NCBI RefSeq assembly: GCF_050003625.1 | Contig: NC_134399.1 | Coordinates: 42,734,671 to 42,798,670, forward strand | Direction: 5' to 3' | Source: Haematobia irritans | Lineage: Eukaryota > Arthropoda > Insecta > Diptera > Muscidae | Length of the DNA stretch: 64,000 nt | Shown: positions 55,557 through 64,000 of the stretch, one piece after another | Position numbering within the stretch: position 1 is the first letter of the stretch | How the letters are laid out: every line of letters starts with the position of its first letter | Notes under the pieces: model-generated | What the model was told of the DNA's origin: nothing | Seen by the model: the letters and a program-made list of their open reading frames with translations, nothing else | Database searches by the model: none | Translations under genes and position numbers: made by a program

Positions 55557-55919
55557 TGTTTAAGTTCGAGTAAAGATTAATTGGACTTAATAGTGTTCGT
55601 TAGAATTTGTATACTACTTTTTGGTACATCCCTGCCAGAGTAGAAATGTCATAATTTGAATATTAATTTATCTTGTCAAAAGCCCCGCCTTCCGCCATCT
55701 TGGTTGAGAGCATCTCTCACTTTACTTGTTATCGATAAGCCAATTGGTGCGGTTGCAAATTTATCCATATCGTTGGAAATTATAGGTAATATTGTTTACC
55801 ATTAATTATAATAGAAAACACCTTAATAAAACCTTCTGCTCTTGTTATATATTGAAAATATTAAACTATCGTGTTTTTATTTTTCTCTATATTTCCATAC
55901 TTTTCGCATTCGGCGAACA
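55557..55919 (+). repeat. 3' LTR of BEL/Pao element
   Basis: 363 bp, no difference seen from the 5' LTR, followed by the CTCTC target duplication. Confidence 0.93.
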
Positions 55920-56074
55920 CTCTCTTAATTCCAAAAAAAGAAAAATAAAAAAACTTTAAATCAAAGATCTTCAAAATAAGCGGGTTTATCTTAAATCTGA
56001 AGATTAAATATTTCAGTTAATTTACGGACGATTTCTTTAAAGATATACGACTTTAACGGAGCAACACAATTTTC

Positions 56075-56492
56075 AGTTTCAGCCCCCACATTTTCCCTGT
56101 TGCCTTTTTGCGCGAGTACAAAGCCACCGTGGCTTTTCTCGCCCTTTCTTCAATATTAAGCTTTAAGTTCAGCTTCCTGTCCAATAAAACTCCAAGTTAT
56201 ATTGCACACTCACCAAAGGGAATTTCAATACCCCCTATGGAGATAAACTCAACCGTGGGAATTTTGCGGTCTTTGCTATACATGACTGGTTCTGTCTTTG
56301 CAGGATTTACCCCAAGACCATTCTCTTTCGCCCATTTCTCAGTCATCCGGAGGGCTCTTTGTATAACATCTCTAATTATGGATGGAAATTTGCCCCTGCC
56401 AGAGCCACATCATTTGCGTATGCCACCACTTTATTCTCTCTTTTTTTAGGGAAACCAGAAGGTGGTTTATAGCCAAATTCCAAAGAAGACGT
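56075..56492 (-). pseudogene. LOA-like RT fragment
   Basis: The minus strand matches the RT palm-to-connection part of ORF2 (compare 39200-39625). The catalytic YADD reads YAND and a small deletion follows it. Both ends are ragged with no visible target duplication, so it is an old fragment. Confidence 0.8.
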
Positions 56493-56837
56493 GATGTTAC
56501 ATTCATTGGAGATGATTCAAGTTTGGAACAACTTCCGGTTCATAAATTGGGGATCCAAACTACTCTTTTGGAAGCTCTTTTGTTGCTGGGAAGTGAAATG
56601 AATGATATCAGCATTCAATTCTCTTTCAACCGTCGAACGGACGTGTTTTTCATAGCGGATTATTTCATCGTAATAAGTACCTATTACGAATTTCAAGTGT
56701 GGTGGTAAATTAAGCCACCATGCAGCGAAATTCAAATTCATCCACTGTATTGCTAACATCAGGGCCCAGTGGACGGGTATCAACTGAAGTTATAAATTTG
56801 GGCAATGACCAAGAGTTAGGCCCAAATAGTCGACCTG
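56493..56837 (-). other. unrecognised stretch with a short minus-strand frame
   Basis: A minus-strand frame (56517-56783, 88 residues) contains LPPHLKFVIG and LDPQFMNRKLFQT. It looks protein-like, perhaps a broken transposon protein, but I cannot name a family. Upstream reading in another frame (DTRPLGPDVSNTVDEF) suggests a frameshift. Confidence 0.3.
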
Positions 56838-57135
56838 CACACAAAAAATTATAACCTAATTTTTTTCAATTAAACACTTAATTGAGTTTGGAAACGGATT
56901 CAATTAATATGTTAATTGATTAAATTAATTATTTAATCAAATCCGAATAAAAACCAATTAAAGAAATGATTGATATTTGTAACGTTTCCAATTAAAATAT
57001 TAATTGATTCAATCAATTTGTTAATCAATTCGCAAATAATTTTCAATTACAAACGTGATTGAAATTTTTCCGTTTCCAATTACAAATGTGATTCATCCAA
57101 TCACCTTTGTGATTGAAATTGAATAATTTTGAGCA
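56838..57135. mobile_element. short AT-rich palindromic MITE, family M3, copy 2
   Basis: Starts CACACAAAAAATTATAACC and is made of CAATTAAT/ATTGATT near-palindromes. The right end is not clear. Confidence 0.5.
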
Positions 57136-57532
57136 ATGGAAAGAGCGAAAAGAGAATGGGTATTTACTCAACAATGTATGATGGAGAGATCAGTCTGTGG
57201 AAGTAACTTGTTACGAACGGTTGGGTTTTTTGTTTTTCGCGTAAATTGAAAAACATGATTGGCGACATTGTGTCTGCTGCATTCAAAATGTGTGCATGAA
57301 TATTTTGAACGCAACAACAAACCATAGCAAAGGGTTGAAATAAATAAAGTGTGCAACAACAAATGTCCACGTGGTAAAGACATTTGAAATTATCTGTGTT
57401 TGTGTTTTGTGGTATTGTAAAAATGGAAAACAATCTACGTTTATTGAAGGTAGGAAATTGTGAAATGTGAATATCGTTTTCCATTGAAGCCTGTTTACAT
57501 TAAACGGACTAAAATAATATATTATACCCTCC
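57136..57532. other. non-coding stretch
   Basis: No repeat or gene is recognised. The minus-strand frames that cross into the HINE-A start are artefacts. Confidence 0.4.
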
Positions 57533-59488
57533 ATCATAGGATGGGGGTATATTAACTTTGTCATTCCGTTTGTAACACATCGAAATATTGCTCTAAGACC
57601 CCATAAAGTATATATATTCTGGGTCGTGGTGAAATTCTGAGTCGATCTAAGCATGTCCGTCCGTCCGTCCGTCTGTTGAAATCACGCTAACTTCCGAACG
57701 AAAAAAGCTATCGACTTGAAACTTGGCACAAGTAGTTGTTATCGATGTAGGTCGGATGGTATTGAAAATGGGCCATATCGGTCCACTTTTACGTATAGCC
57801 CCCATATAAAGGGACCCTCAGATTTGGCTTGTGGAGCCTCTAACAGAAGCATGTTTCATCCGATCCGGCTGAAATTTGGTACGTGATGTTGGTATATGGT
57901 CTCTAACAATCATGCAAAAATTGGTCCACATTGGTCCATAATTATATATAGCCCCCATATAAACCGATCCCCAGATTTGGCTTGTGGAGCCTCTAAGAGA
58001 AGCATATTTCATCCGATCCGGCTGAAATTTGGTACATGGTGTTGGTATATGGTTTCTAACAATCATGCACAAATTGGTCCACATCGGTTCATAATTATAT
58101 ATAGCCCCCATATAAACCGATCCCCAGATTTGGCTTGCGGAGCCTCAAAGAGAAGCAAATTTCATCCGATCCGGCTGAAATTTGGTACATGATGTTGGTA
58201 TATGGTCTCTAACAACCATGCAAAAATTGGTCCACATCGGTCCATAATTATATATAGCCCCCATATAAACCGATCCCCAGATTTGGCTTGTGGAGCCTCT
58301 AAGAGAAGCATATTTCATCCGATCCGGCTGAAATTTGCTACATGGTGTTGGTATATGGTCTCTAACAACCATGCAAAAATTGGTCCATATCGGTCCTTAA
58401 TTATATATAGCCCCCATATAAACCGATCTCCACATTTGGCTTGCGAAGCCTCAAAGAGAAGCAAATTGCATCCGATCCGGCTGAAATTTGGTACATGGTA
58501 TTGGTATATGGTCTCTAGCAACCGTGCAAAAATTGGTCCACATCGGTCCATAATTATATATAGCGCACATATAAACCGATCCCCACATTTGGGTTGCGGA
58601 GCCTCTAAGAGAAGCAAATTTCATCCGATCCGGCTGCAATTTGGTACATGGTATTGGTATATGGTCTCTAGCAACCGTGCAAAAATTGGTCCATATCGGT
58701 CCATAATTATATATAGCCCCCATATAAAACGTTCTACAGATTTGACCTCCGGAGCCTCTTGGAGGAGCACAATTCATCCGATCCGATTCAAATTAGGAAC
58801 GTGGTGTTAGTATATGGTCGCTAACAAACATACCAAAATTGGTCCAATCACACAAAAATTGGTCCATATCGGTTCATAATCATGTTTGCAACTGAGCCAA
58901 AAATAATCTACCAAAATTTCTATAGAAAATTTTGTCAAAATTGTATTTCTATAGAAAATTTTGTTCAAATTTTATTCGGTTCATAATTATGGTTGCCACT
59001 CGAGCCAAAAATAATCTACCAAGATTTTATTTTTATAGAAAAATTTGTCAAAAGTTTATTTCTATAGAAAATTTTGTTAAAATTTTATTTCTGTAGACAT
59101 TTTTGTCAAAATTTTCTTTCTATAGAAAATTTTGTGAAAATTTTTATTTCTATAGAAAATTTTGTGAAAATTTTATTTCTATAGAAAATTTTGTTAAAAT
59201 TTTATTTCTGTAGAAAATTTTGTCAAAATTTTATGTCTACTTTGTCAAACTGAATTATATACGTATTGGATCGATCTTTTTTTTTGATTTAATATATACC
59301 ACGTATGGACTTACATACAATTTAGAAGACGGTGTTAGGAGGTTTTAGGATACCTTGCCATCGGCAAGCGTTACCGCTACTCAAGTAATTCGATTGTGGA
59401 TGGCAGTGTTTAGAAGAAGTCTCTACGCAATCCATGATGGAGGGTACATAAGCTTCGGCCTGGCCGAACTTACGGCCGTACATACTTG
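57533..59488 (+). mobile_element. HINE-A element, copy 3
   Basis: Complete copy: 5' TATACCCTCC, subterminal repeats TACCCTCCATCAT at 57535-57547 and inverted at 59434-59446, (GTCC)n block near 57655-57675, 153-bp array (about 57840-58830), 29-bp palindromic block (about 58910-59230), palindrome at 59454-59468, end ACATACTTG followed by a T run. Its array frame on the plus strand stays open for 202 codons owing to the 153-bp period, not to coding. Confidence 0.78.
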
Positions 59489-59711
59489 TTTTTTATTCAT
59501 TTCTTTTAGTGACCAATTTCATTTCGTGAAATTGAGCGGATTGATTGCTCCATCTCCATCTTTTTATCAAATATATAAGAATATGTTTGCAATAAAAAAA
59601 AGTGGGTACCGTATTGATCTTTTAAAATTATACATTATTTTCACTCCTAGTTTTCTTAAAATCAAGAGCGGTATGGGTTTGTTGGGAGATTCACCTGGAA
59701 GTTGCGAAGTG
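59489..59711. other. spacer between HINE-A copies
   Basis: About 220 bp of unrecognised sequence separating two HINE-A elements. Confidence 0.4.
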
Positions 59712-62146
59712 GCTATAAGACACCATAAAGTATATATATTCTGGGTCGTGGTGAAATTCCAAGTCGATCTGAGCATGTCCGTCCGTCCGTCTGTTGAAAT
59801 CACGCTAACTTCCGAACGAAACAAACTATCGACTTGAAACTTGGCACAAGTAGTTGTTATTGATGTAGGTCGGATGGTATTGCAAATGGGCCATATCGCT
59901 CCACTTTTACGTATAGCCCCCATATAAACGGACCCCCAAATTTGGCTTGCGATTGCTCTAAGAGAAGCAAATTTCATCCGATCCGGCTAAAATGTGGTAC
60001 ATGGTGTTAGTATATGGTCTCTAATAACCATGCAAAAATTGGTCCATATCGGTCCACTTTTACGTATAGCCCCCATATAAACGGACCCCCAAATTTGGCA
60101 AATTTGCAAAAATTGGTCCACATCGGTCCATAATAATATATGGCCCCCATATAAACCGATCCCCCGATTTGGCTTGCAGAGCCTCTACGAGAAACAATTT
60201 TCATCCGATCCGGCTGAAATTTGGTACATGGTGTTAGTATATGGTCTCTAACAACCATGCACAATGGACTGAATAGTCTAAGTGAGCCTGAATCTTAATC
60301 GGGCTGCCACTTTAACCTAACCTAACCTAACAACCATGCAAAAATTGGTCCATATCGGTCCATAATTATATCTAGCCCCCATATAAACCGATCCCCCGAT
60401 TTGGCTTGGGGAGCCTCTAAGAGAAGCAAATTTCATCCGATCCGGCTGAAATTTGGTACATGGTGTTAGTATACGGTCTCTAATAACCATGCAAAAATTG
60501 GTCCATATCGGTCCATAATTATATATAGCCCCCATTTAAACCGATCCCCAGATTTGACCTCCGGAGCCTCTTGGAAGACCAAAATTTATCTGATTCAGTT
60601 GAAATTTGGTACGTGATGTTAATATATGGCCTCAAACACCCATGCAAAAATTGGTCGATATCGGTCCATAATTATATATAGGCCCCATATAAACCGATCC
60701 CCAGATTTGGCTTGTGGAGCCTCTAAGAGAAGCATATTTCATCCGATCCGGCTGAAAGTTGGTGCATGGTGTTGGTATATGGTCTCTAACAATCATGCAA
60801 AAATTGGTCCACATCGGTCCATAATTATATATAGCCCCCATATAAACCGATCTCCAGATTTGACTTGCGAAGCCTCAAAGGGGAGCAAATTGCATCCGAT
60901 CCGGCTGAAATTTGGTACATGGTATTGGTATATGGTCTCTAACAACCGTGCAAAAATTGGTCCACATCGGTCCATAATTATATATGGCGCCCATATCAAC
61001 CGATCCCCAGATTTGGGTTGCGGAGCCTCAAAGAGAAGCAAATTTCATCCGATCCGCCTGAAATTTGGTACATGATATTGGTATATGGTCTCTAACAATC
61101 ATGAAAAAATTGGTCCACATTGGTTCATAATTATATATAGCCCCCATATTAACCGATCCCCAGATTTGGCTTGCGAAGTCTCCAAGAGAAGCAAATTTCA
61201 TCCAATCCGGTTGTAATTTGAAACATGGTGTTAGTATATGATATTTAACAACCGTGCCAGAATTGGTCCATATCAGTCCATAATTATATATAGCCCCCAT
61301 ATAAAACATTCTCCAGATTTGACCTCCGGAGCCTCTTGGTGGAGCAAAATTCATCCGATCCGGTTCAAATTAGGCACGTGGTGTTAGTATATGGTCGCTA
61401 ACAACAATACCAAAATTGGTCCATATCGGTTCATAATCATGGTTGCCACAAGAGCCAAAAAATATCTATCAAAATTTTATTTCTATAGAAAATTTTGTCA
61501 AAATTTTATTTCTAGAGAAAGTTTTGTTAAAATTTTATTCGGTTCATAATAAAATTTTCATCATTGTCAAAATTTTATTTCTATAGAAAATTTTGTCAAA
61601 ATTTTATTTCTATAGAAAATTTTGTTCAAATTTTATTCGGTTCATAATCATGGTTGCCACTCGAGCCAAAAATAATCTACCAAGATTTTATTTCTATAGA
61701 AAATTTTGTCAAAAGTTTATTTCTATAGAAAATTGTGTTAAAATTTTATTTCTGTAGAAATTTTTGTCAAAATTTTCTTTCTATAGAAAATTTTGTCAAA
61801 ATTTTTATTTCTATAGAAAATTTTGTGAAAATTTTATTTCTATAGAACATTTTGTTAAAATTTTATTTCTGTAGAAAATTTTGTCAAAATTTTATGTCTA
61901 CTTTGTCAAACTGAATTATATACGTATTGAATCGATCTTTTTTGATTTAATATATACCACGTATGGACTTACATACAATTTAGAAGATGGTGTTAGGAGG
62001 TTTTAAGATACCTTGCCATCGGCAAGCGTTACCGCAACTTAAGTAATTCGATTGTGGATGGCAGTGTTTAGATGAAGTTTCTACGCAATCCATGATGGAG
62101 GGTACATAAGCTTCGGCCTGGCCGAACTTACGGCCGTATATACTTG
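59712..62146 (+). mobile_element. HINE-A element, copy 4 (5'-truncated)
   Basis: Lacks the first about 70 bp and begins at the CCATAAAGTATATATATTCTGG part. It has the (GTCC)n block near 59778-59795, a rearranged 153-bp array (59900-61440), the 29-bp palindromic block (61450-61890) and a complete 3' end (TATATACTTG at 62146). A 65-bp LOA-like tail insertion lies at 60262-60326. Confidence 0.75.
60262..60326 (+). mobile_element. 65-bp tail-only copy of the LOA-like element
   Basis: Runs from CAATGGACTGAATAG to CCTAACCTAAC and is bounded by a perfect 14-bp target duplication CTAACAACCATGCA (60248-60261, 60327-60340) inside a 153-bp monomer. Matches the last 65 bases of the element at 20789-35065. 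Confidence 0.88.
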
Positions 62147-62689
62147 TTTTTGTTTTTAATTACTTCAAATTTTATAGACGATTTCAATGTGTGGAAATTT
62201 TGGAAAGGAATTGGTACTAAAATTAAATTACCGAGCTCCTTAATAAACCTTTTTATGCTACAACTGCAAAAGAAGATTATAAATCTGCAACCTGGAACTA
62301 AGAATTGAACTTGATATTCTATGCAGGTAATGTGTAGCAAAATTAACTTTTAATTGAACAAAATTAAATTCGAATTATTCTGTTTATTTTCAGAAAAACT
62401 AATTTAGCTTACAGGCTGCTGATTTATTGGAAATCTAGGCGCATCTATATATTAGAAGGAACATGCTGACATGGTTATTATTTTAAGCAAGATAATGATT
62501 TATATAATTTATTTTTTCACCCTATAGTTGTTATTGGTAGTAATTGTATTTGTAAGTTCTGTTAGAACAAAACACAAATGACAAGAACCAAATTTGTTTG
62601 TCTATTGAATAATTAAAAAAATAATCAAATATTCAATATGTTTTATAAGAAACACATATTTTCTTTTATTTTAAATAAAACTAAATACG
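62147..62689. other. AT-rich non-coding stretch
   Basis: No gene or repeat is recognised. Confidence 0.45.
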
Positions 62690-63056
62690 ATTCTGGGGTC
62701 GCAATATATAATTTTTCTGATTGAAATTTGTAGCCAATTTCAATTAATTATTTAATTGAATGAATCAAATAGTTGATTGATTTTTGTCGCGAAATTAATT
62801 AACATTTTAATTGATTCAATTAAAACTGTGATTGAATTTTATGTAACAAATCAATCACGTTCTTAATTGATTCAATAGCACAATTAATTGATTCCGTGAC
62901 AAAAGTCAATTAAATTTTTAATTGAAAATCGTGTTGATTTTCAATCAAAATGGGTAATTGATACTATCATTTTCGTGATTGAAGACATTTCAATTAAAAA
63001 AATGATTGAATCCACGATTTTCGTGATTGAAATAAAAAAAAAAAAATTTTGTGTGT
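62690..63056. mobile_element. short AT-rich palindromic MITE, family M3, copy 3
   Basis: Series of TTAATTGATTCAATTAA-like near-palindromes ending AATTTTGTGTGTG. The left boundary is estimated. Confidence 0.5.
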
Positions 63057-63059
63057 GTA

Positions 63060-64000
63060 AACGGGTCGACAGGTGGCGACCTTTGGCAAGTCGAACCTGT
63101 TCTAAGGTAACGACTTCAAAAGGAGGTAATGCCTCACGAAAGATATTCAATGAACGCAGAAATTCTTTGTTTATCCTAATGAAATTAGGATCAGTCGACC
63201 CAAGCACGTTGTCGGCTAATCAAAGCGATTCCTTAAAATGGCCTCAAGGAATTCTTGAAGTTGGAAAAAGGGAACGATCACCGGATGAGTTGCCATCCTC
63301 CAAAAAGGAGGTTGCTAAAGACAGCCTTGTGATGGCTATCATCAATAAAGGAGCATTGGACTGTATGGTTCCAAAGCAAAAATGGGGGAAATTGAGAACG
63401 CAATGTCTGGTGTCTACTCAGAGGTGCGAAAAAAGTTTCTCGGACCAAGTCCTCGACGGCAAGATGGTGGATGGTATTAAGGACGATATAAGTTAATCGC
63501 ATTTGCGAACCAGAGGTCTATGGACTGCCTTAAAGCTGCTTTGATGCTAATTGGAGAAGTTTGGGAAGGAGCCGCTTTGGAGTTAGTCGAGAAAAAAGAC
63601 ATACCGGCTAAACCTAGAACACATGCATGGATACCGGCAAACCCTCCTGATCCTGAGTCAATACTAGAGAGACTAAAAGAATGTAACCCAGATCTTCCAA
63701 CCGCCGATTGGAAGGTTGGTCGTTTGGATGAGGTGGATGGACCAAGACGACATGCGGTGTTTATATTGAACATTGAGTCGCTGCCACATATAGCCCAAAT
63801 CCAATGACGTGTAAGTTATGGCTTTCGTGTTATCCATATGAAGGTTTACAAAAGCGATCAGCCAAAGGAATCCGACACGGACAAGCCTCCATTAGAGTCA
63901 GAAGTGAAAAACTCTCCTTGCGAAGCCGAAAGAGGCACTAAAACTGCAGACATTGACGAGCATCGTATGCGGGAAGTTTCTACAGGCTCAAACCTCACCA
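63060..64000 (+). pseudogene. LOA-like ORF1 with DUF4780-type domain, copy 3 (partial, frameshifted)
   Basis: The plus strand encodes the ORF1 protein upstream of the part kept in the other copies. Residues around SPDELPSSKKEVAKDS (about 63270-63320) lead to a frameshift near 63490. The next frame (from about 63502) gives a DUF4780-like domain: MDCLKAALMLIGEVWEG, THAWIPANPPDPESIL, LPTADWKVGRLDE, FILNIESLPH. A TGA at 63805-63807 interrupts it where copy 1 reads on into GRVCYGFHYIQMKVYK. The region to the window end matches the ORF1 tail at 41478-41870. ORF1 proteins of such elements bind RNA and help target-primed copying. The copy is damaged, and its ORF2 would lie beyond the window. Confidence 0.75.

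Larger units (their letters stand above)
47001..55919 (+). mobile_element. complete BEL/Pao LTR retrotransposon
   Basis: The 8,919-bp element has two 363-bp LTRs (TG...CA) that appear identical, and a perfect 5-bp target duplication CTCTC (46996-47000, 55920-55924). Order: LTR, 1.3-kb leader, gag-pol frame, a second gag-like frame, GC-rich hairpin repeats, LTR. Identical LTRs imply recent insertion. BEL/Pao elements copy themselves through an RNA intermediate in virus-like particles and integrate with their own integrase. I could not identify a convincing primer-binding site directly after the left LTR. Confidence 0.95.
46732..56064. mobile_element. MITE family M2, reverse copy split by the BEL/Pao element
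   Basis: Inverted M2 sequence begins CACTCGAAAAAAGTTTAC after TA (46730-46731). It is cut at 47000 and resumes at 55925 (TTAATTCC...) exactly where other M2 copies continue, up to about 56064, where it is truncated. Confidence 0.7.

Noticed and set aside
58202..58810. 202-residue frame with four repeated blocks
   Set aside because: Same 153-bp artefact. It lies wholly inside HINE-A copy 3, and the opposite strand is open too.

Overview
The window looks like repeat-dense nuclear DNA from a fly, most likely a calyptrate/muscid-type dipteran. It is AT-rich and has no operons. It is filled with mobile elements of kinds known from Diptera: BEL/Pao LTR retrotransposon, RNase H-bearing non-LTR retrotransposon with an overlapping DUF4780-type ORF1, Tc1/mariner, piggyBac-like and hAT-like elements, many TA-flanked MITEs, and elements with the (GTCY)n microsatellite and subterminal inverted repeats of Drosophila DINE-1/Helentron-associated elements. 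I found no convincing host protein gene. Nearly every open frame belongs to a transposon or is a by-product of a 153-bp tandem repeat. The species call is inference.

Layout. 0-9 kb: MITEs, including one with two divergent tRNA-like sequences (151-1084), and an internally deleted Tc1/mariner copy (1253-2167). 9.6-13.1 kb: a 654-bp-type MITE split by a piggyBac-like MITE, a DINE-like element (HINE-A) and another MITE. 13.9-16.9 kb: more MITEs, one nested. 18.1-35.4 kb: a (GTCY)n repeat carrying a 5'-truncated LOA-like non-LTR element. An exact 1,823-bp tandem duplication spans their junction. The LOA-like element is itself split at 23.29 kb by a 10.4-kb tandemly amplified HINE-A, which contains a CR1/L2-like RT fragment and an hAT-like MITE. 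35.8-44.8 kb: a four-level nest, HINE-B > tRNA-pair MITE > LOA-like element (36691-41872) > CACTA-like foldback element (37026-38127). 47.0-55.9 kb: a complete, apparently young BEL/Pao element with 363-bp LTRs and a CTCTC target duplication, inserted in an older MITE. 56-62 kb: a dead LOA-like fragment and two more HINE-A copies. 62.7-64 kb: an AT-rich MITE, then ORF1 of another LOA-like copy that runs off the window.

How the parts work together. BEL/Pao and the LOA-like family supply reverse transcriptase. The MITEs and HINEs encode no enzyme and would depend on transposases or replication initiators from elsewhere. Empty-site sequence from sister copies inside the window confirms most nested insertions and their target duplications, so relative ages can be read directly.

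The less usual items are: a second gag-like ORF (zinc knuckles plus protease-like domain) after pol in the BEL/Pao element; the divergent tRNA-like pair inside a TIR element; 65-74 bp inserts made only of the 3' tail of the LOA-like element yet bounded by 13-14 bp target duplications; and a 153-bp (51-codon) repeat period shared by two diverged HINE families.
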